Below are positions 7,362 through 19,006 of a stretch of DNA of 64,000 bases, piece by piece. Each line of letters begins with the position of its first letter. Positions within the stretch are counted from its first letter, which is position 1. Made by a program: the position numbers and the translations under genes. The stretch spans positions 1,426,001-1,490,000 of the forward strand of contig NZ_CP011025.1 of assembly GCF_000238395.3 (NCBI RefSeq), given 5' to 3'. The DNA is from Pseudoalteromonas arctica A 37-1-2. Its GTDB lineage: Bacteria > Pseudomonadota > Gammaproteobacteria > Enterobacterales > Alteromonadaceae. The notes below the pieces were generated by a model. The model had not been told where the DNA came from, did not search any database, and saw only the letters and a list, made by a program, of their open reading frames with translations.

Positions 7362-10300
7362 ATGTTATACGACTCAAAGTTAGAAAAAGAAAATTGTGGC
7401 TTTGGCTTAATAGCCCAAGTTAATGGTCAAGCTAGTCATAGGCTTATTCGTACTGCTATTACGGGGCTTGATCGCATGCAGCACCGTGGTGGTATATCTG
7501 CCGATGGTAAAACAGGTGATGGCTGTGGTTTATTATTACAAAAACCAGATAGCTTTTTCCGTGCTATTGCTAGTGAACATAACTGGCACTTAGGCAAAAA
7601 CTACGCAGTGGGTATGATATTTTTAAATTCAGACCCTGTTTTAGCGCAAGCTGCAAAACAAATACTTAGCGAAGAATTAGAAAAAGAAACGTTAAATATT
7701 TTAGGTTGGCGCGTTGTGCCAACTGACCCATCTATGTTGGGTCCTATTGCTGTACAGCAATTACCAGGTTTTGAACAAATTTTTGTTAGCGCGCCAGAAG
7801 GTTGGCGTTCTAAAGACTTAGAGCGTCGCTTATATGTAGCACGCCGCCGCGCTGAAAAGCGCATTGTTGATGACGAAGCTTTCTATATCGCAAGTCTATC
7901 TGGTTTGGTAACTATCTATAAAGGCTTAATGATGCCTGCAGATTTACCAAATTTTTACCTAGATTTAGCTGATATTCGTATGACGAGTGCGATTTGTGTT
8001 TTCCATCAGCGCTTTTCTACTAATACTCAGCCGCGTTGGCCTTTAGCTCAACCTTTCCGCTATTTAGCACACAATGGTGAAATTAATACTATTGAAGGTA
8101 ACCGCCAGTGGGCACGCGCACGTTCATATAAGTTTGCGTCACCGCTTATTCCTGATTTACAAAGCGCAGCGCCGTTTGTAAACGAAACCGGCTCTGACTC
8201 ATCAAGCCTAGATAATATGCTTGAGCTATTTTTAGCTGGTGGCATGGATTTATTCCGCGCTATGCGTATGCTCGTACCACCTGCATGGCAGAAAAACCGT
8301 GCAATGGACGACGATTTACGTGCATTTTACGACTTTAACTCTATGCATATGGAACCATGGGATGGCCCGGCAGGTATTGTTATGTCGGATGGTCGTTTTG
8401 CGGCTTGTAACCTTGACCGTAATGGACTTCGCCCAGCGCGCTATGTAATTACACAAGATGGCTTTATTACGCTTGCATCAGAAGTGGGTATTTGGGATTA
8501 CACTGCCGATGAAGTAGTTGAAAAAGGCCGTGTTGGTCCAGGTGAATTATTAGTTATTGATACTAAGCTTGGCAAAATTTGGCACTCAGATGAAATCGAT
8601 CAAGATTTAAAGTCTCGCCATCCTTACAAGTCATGGCTTGAAGAGAACGTTAAACGTTTAGTTCCATTTGAAGAGCTTACTGAACAAGACGCGGGTAATC
8701 GCTCATTTGATGACGAAACGCTAGCTAAATATCAAAAAATGTTTGGTTATACCAACGAAGAACTTGATAGTGTTATTCGTGTAATGGGTGAAAACGGCCA
8801 AGAAGCAACCGGCTCAATGGGTGATGACACGCCATTTGCAGTGCTTAGTGAAGGGCATCGTTCGCTTTATGATTACTTCCGCCAAAAATTTGCGCAAGTA
8901 ACAAATCCACCTATCGATCCACTGCGTGAAAATCATGTAATGTCACTTGCGACATGTATTGGTAGTGAGCAAAACGTATTTAACGAAACAACAGGCCATG
9001 CTAAGCGCCTACAGTTTGATACGCCAATTTTAATGTACGCAGACATGCAGCAGCTATTAAATGCTGATGAAGCGCATTACAGCTACTGTAAAATTGATAT
9101 TACCTACACAGTTGAAGAAGGTTTAGAAAATGCGGTAACGCGTATTTGTGACCAAGCACAAGAAAAAGCAGCCGCTGGTTGTATCATGCTTATTTTAACT
9201 GACCGTAACTTTGATGAAATAAATTTACCAATTCCAGCAGCTATGGCTGTAGGTGCGGTACAAAAACGATTAGTTGATAACAATCTTCGCTGTGAATCAA
9301 ACATTATCATTGAAACCGGTAGCGTGCGTGATGCGCATCAGTTTGCTGTGTTATTAGGCTTTGGTGCTACGGCAATTTATCCATACCTTGCGTATGAATC
9401 GTTAGTTGCGATGAGCGACAGCAAAATTATTAATAAGTCGTATTGCGAAGTAACTCTTGCTTACCGTAAAGCCATTAACAAGGGCTTATACAAAATCATG
9501 TCTAAAATGGGCATAAGTACGGTTGCGTCATATCGCTGCTCAATGTTGTTTGAAGCGGTTGGTTTATCTGACGCTATTGTACAAATGTGCTTTAAAGGTG
9601 TGGCAAGTCGCATACAGGGCGCATGCTTTACCGACTTTGATGACGATCAGCAAAGCTTACACAAACTCGCTCTAAGTAAGCGTAAATTATTAAGCCACGG
9701 CGGCTTGTTTAAGTACGTACATGGCGGCGAGTATCATGCTTATAATCCTGATGTAATCCAAACCCTGCAAAAAGCAGTTCGTTCTGGTGAATATAGTGAT
9801 TACAGTGAATATGCAAAACTTGTTAATACGCGTCCTATTGCCACTTTACGTGACATGCTTGCGCTTAAAATTCCAGAGCAAGGCATTAGCATCGATGATG
9901 TAGAGCCTGCAGAAAACCTATACAAGCGTTTCGATTCAGCAGCAATGAGTATTGGTGCATTATCGCCAGAAGCGCATGAGGCTCTAGCAATTGCAATGAA
10001 CCGCTTAGGTGGTTGTTCAAACTCTGGTGAAGGCGGTGAAGATAAGCTGCGTTATGGTACCGAGAAAAACTCGCGTATTAAGCAAGTTGCTTCAGGTCGA
10101 TTTGGCGTAACGCCGCATTACTTACGCAGTGCTGACGTTATTCAAATTAAAGTAGCGCAAGGTGCAAAACCAGGCGAAGGCGGTCAATTACCGGGTGAAA
10201 AAGTAACCCCATATATTGCTAAGCTTCGTTATTCTGTTCCCGGTGTTACATTAATTTCGCCACCACCACATCACGATATTTACTCAATTGAAGATTTAGC

Positions 10301-11819
10301 ACAGCTAATTTTCGATTTGAAACAAGTAAACCCTAAAGCACTTATTTCTGTAAAACTGGTTTCAGAACCAGGCGTAGGAACCATTGCGACAGGTGTTGCT
10401 AAAGCGTATGCCGATTTAATTACTATTTCTGGCTATGATGGCGGTACAGGCGCAAGCCCACTTACTTCAGTTAAATATGCAGGTAGCCCATGGGAGCTAG
10501 GACTTGCTGAAACGCAGCAAGCCCTTGTTGAAAATGGACTGCGTCATCGCATTCGCTTGCAAACAGATGGTGGCTTAAAAACAGGTTTAGATATAATTAA
10601 AGCGGCAATTTTAGGTGCAGAAAGCTTTGGCTTTGGTACTGGCCCAATGGTTGCGCTTGGTTGCAAATACTTACGAATTTGCCATTTAAACAACTGTGCG
10701 ACCGGTGTTGCAACACAAGACGAAACACTTCGTCAAAAACATTACCACGGCTTACCAGAAATGGCGATGAACTACTTTAAATTTATAGCGCAAGAAGCAC
10801 GTGAAATCATGGCAAGCTTAGGTGTTGTAAACTTAACTGATTTAATCGGTCGTTTAGATTTGCTTGAAGCAATTGAAGGCAAAACAGCAAAACAGAAGAA
10901 AATTGATTTATCTTCCGTAATTGCTCAGCCTAATAACCCAACAGGTGAAACACTTTATTGTAGTGCGCCTAATAGCTCACATTATTTAGGAAAACTTAAT
11001 GAGAGCCTACTTGCTAAGGCGCAAGAAGCAATTGATGCTTCAAGCGGTATTTCACTAGTAAGTCGTATTTGTAATACGGACAGATCTGTAGGTGCAATGC
11101 TTTCTGGCTATATTGCCGATAAATATGGCAACCAAGGAATGGCGGCAGATCCTGTAGCAATTGAGCTACACGGTACTGCGGGTCAATCATTTGGTGTGTG
11201 GAATGCCGGTGGCCTTGAAATGACACTGGTTGGCGATGCAAACGATTACGTAGGTAAAGGCATGGCGGGTGGCAAGTTAGTTATTCGTCCACCACTTGGC
11301 TCGTCGTTCGAAAGTCACAAAGCCACAATTGCAGGCAACACATGTTTATACGGTGCAACAGGCGGCAAACTGTTTGCTGCAGGTTGTGCAGGCGAGCGTT
11401 TTGCAGTTCGTAACTCAGGTGTGCAAGCGGTTGTTGAAGGTGTAGGTGACAACTGTTGTGAATACATGACCGGTGGCGTTGTATGTGTACTGGGTAATGT
11501 AGGCGTTAACTTTGGCGCGGGTATGACAGGTGGTTTTGCTTATATTTTAGATGAGCGAAATGATTTTGAAAAACGCATTAATCCAGAGCTTGTCGAAATA
11601 GTAACACTAGACGAATTAACGTCGCATCAAGAACATTTACGCGGCTTAATTGCTGAGCATTTAGAGCTTACGGGTTCGTGCAGAGCAGAAAGTATTTTGG
11701 CTAACTTTGAATTGTACTTACCGATGTTCAAATTAGTAAAACCAATATCAAGTGACGTAAAAAGTTTACTCGGGCATCGCGCTCGCAGTAGTGCCGAACT
11801 ACGTGTTCAGGCGCAATAA
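7362..11819 (+). CDS. gltB: glutamate synthase (NADPH) large subunit
   Basis: Makes two glutamates from glutamine and 2-oxoglutarate together with GltD; central to ammonia assimilation in the cytoplasm. The product is 1485 residues, the normal length. The N-terminal sequence [15 protein letters not shown] is like E. coli GltB, and C12 is expected to become the free N-terminal nucleophile of the class II amidotransferase domain after propeptide removal. The FMN synthase domain spans about 790-1190 and contains the 3Fe-4S ligands C1101, C1107 and C1112 ([12 protein letters not shown]). The C-terminal GXGXG beta-helix lies about 1230-1450. The ATG at 7362 is preferred over the upstream GTG at 7341 because GGGGAGGGG sits between them as ribosome site. 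gltD follows after 9 nt. Confidence 0.98.
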   Translation: MLYDSKLEKENCGFGLIAQVNGQASHRLIRTAITGLDRMQHRGGISADGKTGDGCGLLLQKPDSFFRAIASEHNWHLGKNYAVGMIFLNSDPVLAQAAKQILSEELEKETLNILGWRVVPTDPSMLGPIAVQQLPGFEQIFVSAPEGWRSKDLERRLYVARRRAEKRIVDDEAFYIASLSGLVTIYKGLMMPADLPNFYLDLADIRMTSAICVFHQRFSTNTQPRWPLAQPFRYLAHNGEINTIEGNRQWARARSYKFASPLIPDLQSAAPFVNETGSDSSSLDNMLELFLAGGMDLFRAMRMLVPPAWQKNRAMDDDLRAFYDFNSMHMEPWDGPAGIVMSDGRFAACNLDRNGLRPARYVITQDGFITLASEVGIWDYTADEVVEKGRVGPGELLVIDTKLGKIWHSDEIDQDLKSRHPYKSWLEENVKRLVPFEELTEQDAGNRSFDDETLAKYQKMFGYTNEELDSVIRVMGENGQEATGSMGDDTPFAVLSEGHRSLYDYFRQKFAQVTNPPIDPLRENHVMSLATCIGSEQNVFNETTGHAKRLQFDTPILMYADMQQLLNADEAHYSYCKIDITYTVEEGLENAVTRICDQAQEKAAAGCIMLILTDRNFDEINLPIPAAMAVGAVQKRLVDNNLRCESNIIIETGSVRDAHQFAVLLGFGATAIYPYLAYESLVAMSDSKIINKSYCEVTLAYRKAINKGLYKIMSKMGISTVASYRCSMLFEAVGLSDAIVQMCFKGVASRIQGACFTDFDDDQQSLHKLALSKRKLLSHGGLFKYVHGGEYHAYNPDVIQTLQKAVRSGEYSDYSEYAKLVNTRPIATLRDMLALKIPEQGISIDDVEPAENLYKRFDSAAMSIGALSPEAHEALAIAMNRLGGCSNSGEGGEDKLRYGTEKNSRIKQVASGRFGVTPHYLRSADVIQIKVAQGAKPGEGGQLPGEKVTPYIAKLRYSVPGVTLISPPPHHDIYSIEDLAQLIFDLKQVNPKALISVKLVSEPGVGTIATGVAKAYADLITISGYDGGTGASPLTSVKYAGSPWELGLAETQQALVENGLRHRIRLQTDGGLKTGLDIIKAAILGAESFGFGTGPMVALGCKYLRICHLNNCATGVATQDETLRQKHYHGLPEMAMNYFKFIAQEAREIMASLGVVNLTDLIGRLDLLEAIEGKTAKQKKIDLSSVIAQPNNPTGETLYCSAPNSSHYLGKLNESLLAKAQEAIDASSGISLVSRICNTDRSVGAMLSGYIADKYGNQGMAADPVAIELHGTAGQSFGVWNAGGLEMTLVGDANDYVGKGMAGGKLVIRPPLGSSFESHKATIAGNTCLYGATGGKLFAAGCAGERFAVRNSGVQAVVEGVGDNCCEYMTGGVVCVLGNVGVNFGAGMTGGFAYILDERNDFEKRINPELVEIVTLDELTSHQEHLRGLIAEHLELTGSCRAESILANFELYLPMFKLVKPISSDVKSLLGHRARSSAELRVQAQ

Positions 11820-13244
<1,425 letters not shown>

Positions 13245-13270
13245 TTTTTCGTTTTAAAATAACGATATTT

Positions 13271-13298
13271 AAAGCAAGCCAAGTGGCTTGCTTTTTTA
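13271..13298 (+). terminator. rho-independent terminator of gltBD
   Basis: GCAAGCCA (13274-13281) pairs with TGGCTTGC (13284-13291), extended by A-T pairs, followed by a run of T. Confidence 0.9.
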
Positions 13299-13304
13299 TT
13301 TGTT

Positions 13305-13406
13305 TTATCCAAATGTAATGTCAACGTAATTAGTGACAAATGGTGCTATATTTATACCATCTCTTGTATGGCTTTCTTGAGCAACACCTTTTGTTAGTAA
13401 CTTCAT
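13305..13406 (-). CDS. possible 33-residue small ORF
   Basis: An ATG-initiated frame on the minus strand encodes MKLLTKGVAQESHTRDG and 16 further residues, ending at 13305. An AAGG lies near the start. No family is recognised and the region is otherwise decayed, so it may be chance or part of the gene remnant just upstream. Confidence 0.2.
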   Translation of the reverse strand: MKLLTKGVAQESHTRDGINIAPFVTNYVDITFG

Positions 13407-13427
13407 GTAGTAACCTTATATAGTAAC
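13395..13427. repeat. three TAGTAAC copies with 13-bp period
   Basis: TAGTAAC occurs at 13395-13401, 13408-13414 and 13421-13427, each 13 bp from the next, with non-identical 6-bp spacers. The pattern resembles short iterons or operator repeats, but no replication or regulator gene lies nearby. Confidence 0.45.
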
Positions 13428-13449
13428 TTTCAAAGAAACTGCTTTGTTA

Positions 13450-13572
13450 TTATGGGTTGTTCTTTATAAGCCAAATGCGATTTCTTTGGGTATCTACTAA
13501 GCGGCTTTCAGGGCTCGTTTCATATATATAAACGTTATCGACACTTCTTTCTTCTATGTCGTTTATATACTC
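13450..13572 (-). pseudogene. C-terminal gene remnant, function unknown
   Basis: A 40-codon open frame with protein-like composition (EYINDIEERSVDNVYIYETS, then a further 20 residues ending IWLIKNNP) ends in TAA at 13450. Upstream it runs straight into the end of the 203-bp palindromic-end element at 13574 and then meets a stop. The simplest reading is a gene whose 5' part was lost or displaced by that element. No matching N-terminal part is seen on the far side. Confidence 0.4.
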
Positions 13573-13573
13573 T

Positions 13574-13776
13574 AATACCAATTCGGTTAATTAAGTGATC
13601 TATTTTGAGATAACAAAATTATGTCGATAATGGGGCTAAAGTTTTGCTACTTAGGTGTTCTCGGCAATTACCTCTACATTGCTTTGTATTCATGCAGTCG
13701 TATTTCGAAAGTTTTAACGCAGTTAGCGCCAAGTTCAATCCTTGAAATTGATTGAGTAATATCGCGGATTGGTATA
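13574..13776. repeat. palindromic-end interspersed element (TAATACCAATT family), 203 bp
   Basis: The left end reads TAATACCAATTCGG and the right end, inverted, TATACCAATCCG, giving MITE-like terminal inverted repeats. After the left end the sequence TTAAGTGATCTATTTT resembles the interior of the copy at 34342-34438. No coding capacity is seen inside. It is a non-autonomous repeat of the kind scattered through intergenic DNA in this genus; mobilisation has not been shown. Confidence 0.55.
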
Positions 13777-14168
13777 GTGCGTGTACTTTTTTGTAGCGGC
13801 ACTTTTATTGATTAATGTGTTGTTGACTCGGTCCTGGCACAATTCATAGAATAGTTATTACCATTTTTAACTGTGCAGGTTTATATTATTTTTTGACTAC
13901 CAGTCAGTTCGATTATTGCAGGAATAAAAGGGCGTACTTATATAATTTTAGTAAATGGTATTAGTGCCAAGCAATTTAATATCGTAAAAATGTACTTACC
14001 TGAGATAAATGCAAGAGGCTAAAAATATGTGCACAATTGTCAGTGTTAATTACTAACCTTAATAGTTGATTTAAATATAAAGTAGGTTCATTATTGCACG
14101 CTGTTTACGGTTTGCTTACTTTATATCTATAAGTTTGCTTTTATATACAAATAAAATAAATAGAAATT
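13777..14168. other. intergenic stretch without recognisable content
   Basis: No open frame of merit, terminator or repeat of clear family was found. GGTATTAGTGCC near 13957 resembles a degenerate end of the TACCAATT repeat family. It is probably decayed DNA plus the leader of the diguanylate cyclase gene. Confidence 0.4.
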
Positions 14169-15191
14169 ATGTACGAATACTCAAACAATTTAGAAAGGAA
14201 GCTCATTGTTCGGTTCTTTTCCTCAATAGGGTTTATAGCAACGTTTTCGATGGCTAGCTTGGCATTTATTAACAACAGCTATTTATTAGCATTTACTTTG
14301 GTTGTTTCTTCGTTTGTTTACTTATCGGCGTTTAATATAGGTAGAGGTGTAGAGAAGTCTGCAACTGTAATTTTATATAACCTGTATGCACTGATGTTTT
14401 ATCTTGTACTTACAGGAGGAGCACAAGGTACAGGGCCTATATGGATATTTATAGTGTCTCCTGTTACTTATTCAATTCGAGGGCTTAAACGAGGGACGTT
14501 TGATATTGTTTTATTTTTATCGGCGATTGTTCTCGGTTTTTATTGCGCTGATACATTTAATATATATGACTACAATCCTGAGCAGTTTCCAGTCAGAATC
14601 ATACTCGCTTTTATAATTGTTGCATCATTGAGTGGTTATTACGAATTTTCAAGAGAAAAATACAGCAGTAAATTAATTGCTTTAAGCAAAAAAAATGAAT
14701 TTTTAGCAACTATAGATCCACTCACTAATCTGCCAAACCGCCGTTTCACTATGAATAAGCTTATAGCTTTTAAAAATGAGCTTAAAAATAATAATATCCC
14801 GTTTGTAATATTATTAGCTGATGTAGATAATTTTAAAAAAATTAATGATCAATTCGGCCATGATTTTGGCGATGAAGCTCTTATCCATTTAGCAAAAACG
14901 TTTGAAAATAATATTCCGCAAAATGCGATTGCTTCACGTTGGGGCGGTGAGGAGTTTTTAATTGTGATTCCAAATGTAACCGTTGATGAGGGTGAGCTCG
15001 TTGCAGAAAAAATCCATAATGCCCTTAAAGCTTCAGCTGTAAGCTTATTTTCAGATAGTGTAAATATAACGCTAAGTATTGGCATCACAGCTGCAAACGC
15101 TGAGCGCTCAATTGACCTAGATATTAAGCATGCTGATGAACTACTTTATAAAGCAAAAGAGCAAGGTAAAAACAGAACGTGCTCTTTTTAA
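14169..15191 (+). CDS. membrane diguanylate cyclase (GGDEF)
   Basis: Makes cyclic di-GMP from two GTP, so it likely influences the motile-to-sessile switch. The 340-residue protein has about six membrane helices (about 12-158) in a MASE-like sensory region, then a short linker and a GGDEF domain (about 176-338). The catalytic motif is GGEEF at 259-263, and the metal-binding LADVDNFKKIND segment at 216-227 is intact, so it should be active. The RxxD inhibitory site expected five residues before the motif is absent (QNAIASRWGGEEF), which suggests no classical product inhibition. The start has only a weak ribosome site. Confidence 0.93.
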   Translation: MYEYSNNLERKLIVRFFSSIGFIATFSMASLAFINNSYLLAFTLVVSSFVYLSAFNIGRGVEKSATVILYNLYALMFYLVLTGGAQGTGPIWIFIVSPVTYSIRGLKRGTFDIVLFLSAIVLGFYCADTFNIYDYNPEQFPVRIILAFIIVASLSGYYEFSREKYSSKLIALSKKNEFLATIDPLTNLPNRRFTMNKLIAFKNELKNNNIPFVILLADVDNFKKINDQFGHDFGDEALIHLAKTFENNIPQNAIASRWGGEEFLIVIPNVTVDEGELVAEKIHNALKASAVSLFSDSVNITLSIGITAANAERSIDLDIKHADELLYKAKEQGKNRTCSF

Positions 15192-15204
15192 ATGTTTATT
15201 TACT

Positions 15205-15528
15205 TTAATCCATTGAAAACGAATCAAGGGATGGCCTTATTTTAGCCTTTCTGCGTTTTAAGCTCATGTAGCATATTACAATACACGCAATCTGCATTGT
15301 AATTAAAACCCAATAACTAACACCTAAATCACTTAGTCCATTTATTTTTTCGCTAGTAAAGTAATAGGCCACAACGATTAGTTGAAAAACTAAAAAGCTA
15401 TTTAAAAACTTAAATAAACGTTGTTTAAAACAAGTATGTTTATATTTACTAAATATAATTAAACAGGTGCTTAGTACTAATAACAACCAACTTAAAATTA
15501 TACAAAAATCAACTAAAGTACTGTGCAT
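15205..15528 (-). CDS. small membrane protein of unknown function
   Basis: A 107-residue protein with three predicted membrane helices (about 8-28, 41-61, 69-90) and a basic tail RRKAKIRPS. No family is recognised. It lies 34 nt downstream of recN on the same strand and converges with the diguanylate cyclase gene, so it may be read through from recN. It is AT-rich like its surroundings, with an ATG start. Confidence 0.55.
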   Translation of the reverse strand: MHSTLVDFCIILSWLLLVLSTCLIIFSKYKHTCFKQRLFKFLNSFLVFQLIVVAYYFTSEKINGLSDLGVSYWVLITMQIACIVICYMSLKRRKAKIRPSLDSFSMD

Positions 15529-15562
15529 TATTTAATCCTTGAAGACGTTATTTACTAACACA

Positions 15563-17236
15563 TTAGGCGTGCGCCATTATTAGTTCTTTAGCATTTGCTT
15601 TAGCTGTTTTGCTTATGTTATCGCCGCCAAGTAAACGGGCTATTTCATTAATACGGCCATCTTTATTTAAAGGCAGCATATGAGTAAACGTTTCGCCTTG
15701 TGCTATTTCTTTAGCTACAAAAAATTGCTGATGTGCACTACTGGCAACTTGCGGTAAATGAGTAACACAAATTACTTGAGTTGATTTACCTAATTGGCGT
15801 AATAACTTACCTACAGCAGATGCCGTTGGGCCAGAAATACCTACATCAACTTCATCAAAAATAAGCGTTGGGGTTGTTACTTTTTGGGCAATAATTACCT
15901 GTATAGCAAGACTTATACGAGAAAGCTCACCACCTGATGCTACTTTAGCTAATGGCTGAAGTGGTTGCCCCGGATTAGTTGATACTAAAAACGAGACATT
16001 ATCAAAGCCTAGGCTGTTTGGTGTACGATTACTCTCTTGAGTTAAGGCTATTTCAAAAACACCGTTTTCCATTGATAAATTAGCCATGCTTTCACTTATT
16101 AGTGTGTTAAGTGTATTAGCATACTCGCAGCGGCTTTTACTTAATTCATCAGCAGTTTGCTTGTAACTAAGTAACGCGCTTTCTATTTCTGACTCAAGCT
16201 GCTCCAGACGATTACTATTATTACTTATTGACTCAAGTTCTTGAGCAATCGATTGATGAAACTCAACTAACTGCTGTGGTTTTATATGATGCTTACGCGC
16301 TAAATCCATCGCTCCACTTAGCCTATTTTCTACTTCAACTAAGCGTGCCGGGTCTAAATCTGCTTGCTCAGTGTAATTGCGCACTTCGCGGCTTGCTTCT
16401 TCAACTTGTACAGCGGCTTCGCTAAGCATAGCAGCTACGCTTGCTAAACTTTCGTCATATTGAGCCAGTTCGGTAAATTGTTGAGCGCTGTGCTGTAGTA
16501 ATGAGCAAGCGTTTTGCTCATCACTTTCATATAAGTGTTGTAACTCACGTTGGCACGATTCTAATATTGTTTGGCTATTGCTTAGTTTGTAATGCTCAGC
16601 CTCAATTAAATCAAACTCATTTTCTTGTAATGCAAATTCATCAAGCTCAGCAACTTGATACTCTAACAATTGTTTTTGCGCTGCTTGTTGCTGCTGTTGT
16701 TGTTCTAAGTGTTTAAATTCTTTTTGTAAGTTAGCAAACTGTTTATAGTTTTTATTTACTGAGTTTACTAAGTGGTGATGCCCTGCATAGGCATCTAAAA
16801 GCTGTAACTGATGCTCAGCTTTTAATAAATATTGGTGGGCATGTTGTCCATGAATAGATATTAAATATTGACCAAGTTCTTTTAATTGTGATGCGGTAAC
16901 TGCACTACCATTAATATAGCTCTTACTACGGCCATTTTTACAAACAATACGACGTAATAAGCACTCGTTGTCAGAAGTGCTTAGCATATGTTGCTCTAAA
17001 AATGCTTGAGCAAGCGGTAGATCTGTTAAGTCAAATTGTGCACATACTTCTGCTTTATCAGAGCTTGGGCGAACTGCTGATGCTTCAGCGCGCTCACCTA
17101 AGCATAGCGATAGGGCATCAATAGCAATAGATTTACCAGCACCTGTCTCACCTGTGATCGCAGTCATACCGCTGCGCCATTCTGTGCTTAAATTACTTAC
17201 GATTGCAAAATTTTTAACTTCTAAACCAATTAACAT
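15563..17236 (-). CDS. recN: DNA repair protein RecN
   Basis: SMC-like ATPase that gathers DNA ends during double-strand-break repair. From the ATG at 17236 the protein is 557 residues and starts MLIGLEVKNFAIVSNL, matching other RecN proteins. An upstream TTG would add seven residues with no family counterpart. Walker A GETGAGKS is at 29-36; coiled-coil arms with a Gln-rich run fill about 165-365. The signature LAKVASGGELSRISLA and Walker B TLIFDEVDVGISG follow in the C-terminal head. A perfect LexA box lies 26 bp upstream of the start codon, so it should be SOS-induced. Confidence 0.97.
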   Translation of the reverse strand: MLIGLEVKNFAIVSNLSTEWRSGMTAITGETGAGKSIAIDALSLCLGERAEASAVRPSSDKAEVCAQFDLTDLPLAQAFLEQHMLSTSDNECLLRRIVCKNGRSKSYINGSAVTASQLKELGQYLISIHGQHAHQYLLKAEHQLQLLDAYAGHHHLVNSVNKNYKQFANLQKEFKHLEQQQQQQAAQKQLLEYQVAELDEFALQENEFDLIEAEHYKLSNSQTILESCQRELQHLYESDEQNACSLLQHSAQQFTELAQYDESLASVAAMLSEAAVQVEEASREVRNYTEQADLDPARLVEVENRLSGAMDLARKHHIKPQQLVEFHQSIAQELESISNNSNRLEQLESEIESALLSYKQTADELSKSRCEYANTLNTLISESMANLSMENGVFEIALTQESNRTPNSLGFDNVSFLVSTNPGQPLQPLAKVASGGELSRISLAIQVIIAQKVTTPTLIFDEVDVGISGPTASAVGKLLRQLGKSTQVICVTHLPQVASSAHQQFFVAKEIAQGETFTHMLPLNKDGRINEIARLLGGDNISKTAKANAKELIMAHA

Positions 17237-17261
17237 ACTGTTTATCCATCCAGTCAATTAA

Positions 17262-17277
17262 CTGTTAATTTATACAG
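17262..17277 (-). promoter_or_regulatory. LexA (SOS) box of recN
   Basis: CTGTTAATTTATACAG matches the CTGT-N8-ACAG operator exactly and lies 26 bp upstream of the recN start. recN is a classic LexA-regulated gene. Confidence 0.9.
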
Positions 17278-17311
17278 TGTTTTGGTTTTTTGCAAATTAA
17301 TTTTTTATTAT

Positions 17312-17869
17312 TTAAGCAACACTTACATCTTGAGTAAACTGTGTATCGGAAGTTTGGGAAGATGCATCAATTTGATCATCAACAATATCAGTAGGTTGTA
17401 TACTCTCTTCGGTTTTAAGCAGAGCAATGAGGGGAGGTAATGTATTAATATAAAAACTCTTATTGTATAAAATGCCTTGCTGGGGCAACTCAGATACAAA
17501 GTACTGTATATTATCAATCAATGGTTGAATTATATTTGTTTGATTGATTTTAATTAACTCGTTGGACAACGTATTAATTAGTAGGTCGGCAGTATCTTCA
17601 AGCTGTTGCAAGTTCTCGTCTGTATGTGATTGAACAACAAAAAAATTATTTACAATAGCTTGAATGCGAGGAACGTATTTTGGGCGAATTATTTTAGCAT
17701 CAAGTAGATCATTAAGCTTTGCTTTAAGGCGCGTATTTACATGCGAAACACGTTCATTAAATAGCTTTTTTCTAGCTTCTATCGCTTTTTTACGGTTACT
17801 CTCAATTTTGAGGTAACTGTATAAAAGTGTAATTAATAGCAGTAAAGCAAAGAATACTACATAAGTCAT
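17312..17869 (-). CDS. membrane-anchored coiled-coil protein of unknown function
   Basis: A 185-residue protein with one N-terminal membrane helix (about 3-21), then a very basic stretch (about 23-65) and a mainly helical cytoplasmic part. The C-terminal 25 residues are rich in Asp, Gln, Ser and Thr and look disordered. No family is recognised. It lies between nadK and recN, all on the minus strand, with the recN LexA box located downstream of it, so it is probably transcribed separately from recN. Confidence 0.6.
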   Translation of the reverse strand: MTYVVFFALLLLITLLYSYLKIESNRKKAIEARKKLFNERVSHVNTRLKAKLNDLLDAKIIRPKYVPRIQAIVNNFFVVQSHTDENLQQLEDTADLLINTLSNELIKINQTNIIQPLIDNIQYFVSELPQQGILYNKSFYINTLPPLIALLKTEESIQPTDIVDDQIDASSQTSDTQFTQDVSVA

Positions 17870-17946
17870 TGCTACTCGTTCCTAAATTAGTTGATTATTA
17901 TTTTAAGTCGCCATTTTGCTTTATAGTACTAAATTTGGCAATAAAA

Positions 17947-18831
17947 TTAGTACAAACGACTACCCCAATTCAGTTTTGTACGTAAAACGTTGTAGTAAGA
18001 GTAATTTTTTGGATGAATTAAGCGCAATTGTTTATCGGCTTTTTTAATTACTACCTCATCGCCGGGTAATACGGCTAGCACTACGTGGCTGTCGCAGCTT
18101 ACCTGTAGGCTATCTGTATTTTCTAGGCTTAGCTTTAAACGAACTTCATTATCGGCATCTACCACTAAAGGTCTGCTAGATAAGGTATGAGGAAACATAG
18201 GTACTAACGATATAGCATTTAGTTCTGGCGTTAATATTGGACCGCCACCTGAAAGTGAATACGCCGTAGAGCCTGTCGGGGTTGATACTATTAAACCATC
18301 GGAGCGCTGAGAAAACACAAAGTCATTATTTATAAAAGCTTCAAATTCAATCATGTGCGCTACTTTATCGGCATGAAGTACCGCTTCGTTAACGGCTGAG
18401 TTTGCACTTTTTAATTCGTTGTGGCGATATACTTCTACTTCTAATAAAAAACGTTTTTCTTCAAGATACTCACCACTGAGTACTTGCTCTAAGCTCGCTT
18501 CAAACCCTTCGGGGTTTAAATCAGTTAAAAAACCAAGGTTGCCTCTATTTACACCAATTACAGCAATGTTAAAGCGCGCAAGTACGCGTGCTGCGCCAAG
18601 CATGTTACCGTCACCGCCTACAACAATGGCTAAATCGGCTTGTTCACCTAAGTCGACTAACTTAACAAGTTTGTCATGCGGAATATCGTCTAACTGACTC
18701 CCTGTGCGTTTTTCTACTATTACCTCAAAGCCAAGCGCAAGTAAAAAGGTATGTAAACGCTGAAGGGTAGCAGCGGCTCCCGGGTGATTAGGTTTGCCAA
18801 TTAGGCCTATGGTGTTAAAAGGAGAGTCCAT
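17947..18831 (-). CDS. nadK: NAD kinase
   Basis: Phosphorylates NAD to NADP in the cytoplasm. From the ATG at 18831 the protein is 294 residues, close to E. coli NadK (292), and starts [19 protein letters not shown] longer TTG-start frame would add 14 residues without family support. The catalytic GGDG motif is at 72-75, followed by the NE...LHADKVA region, and [16 protein letters not shown] forms the nucleotide-binding loop. It diverges from the HrcA-like gene; the nadK, grpE and recN neighbourhood is typical of gammaproteobacteria. Confidence 0.96.
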   Translation of the reverse strand: MDSPFNTIGLIGKPNHPGAAATLQRLHTFLLALGFEVIVEKRTGSQLDDIPHDKLVKLVDLGEQADLAIVVGGDGNMLGAARVLARFNIAVIGVNRGNLGFLTDLNPEGFEASLEQVLSGEYLEEKRFLLEVEVYRHNELKSANSAVNEAVLHADKVAHMIEFEAFINNDFVFSQRSDGLIVSTPTGSTAYSLSGGGPILTPELNAISLVPMFPHTLSSRPLVVDADNEVRLKLSLENTDSLQVSCDSHVVLAVLPGDEVVIKKADKQLRLIHPKNYSYYNVLRTKLNWGSRLY

Positions 18832-18950
18832 AATGTACGCACAAAGAGATTTAATAATAGTAGAGTAACTCAAAACAGAAGTGTTTGAAAATACAGATTA
18901 TAGCAATATTATAAACCTTCAATTTTATTCGTAGTGAGTTAGCTGCACGA

Positions 18951-18978
18951 CTTGAAAAAGAACTAAACGCCCCGATAT
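18951..18978 (+). promoter_or_regulatory. sigma-32 heat-shock promoter upstream of HrcA-like gene
   Basis: CTTGAAA (18951-18957) and CCCCGATAT (18970-18978) are 12 bp apart and match the sigma-32 consensus CTTGAAA / CCCCATNT closely. The predicted start falls near 18985, which favours translation from the ATG at 19007 over the one at 18986. No CIRCE element is seen here. Confidence 0.75.
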
Positions 18979-19006
18979 CTCTTTCATGCAACAAGATGTA
19001 GATACC

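Noticed and set aside
16660..16710. TTGTTGCTG microsatellite on the plus strand
   Set aside because: It encodes the Gln-rich run in the coiled coil of RecN; in-frame coding explains it.
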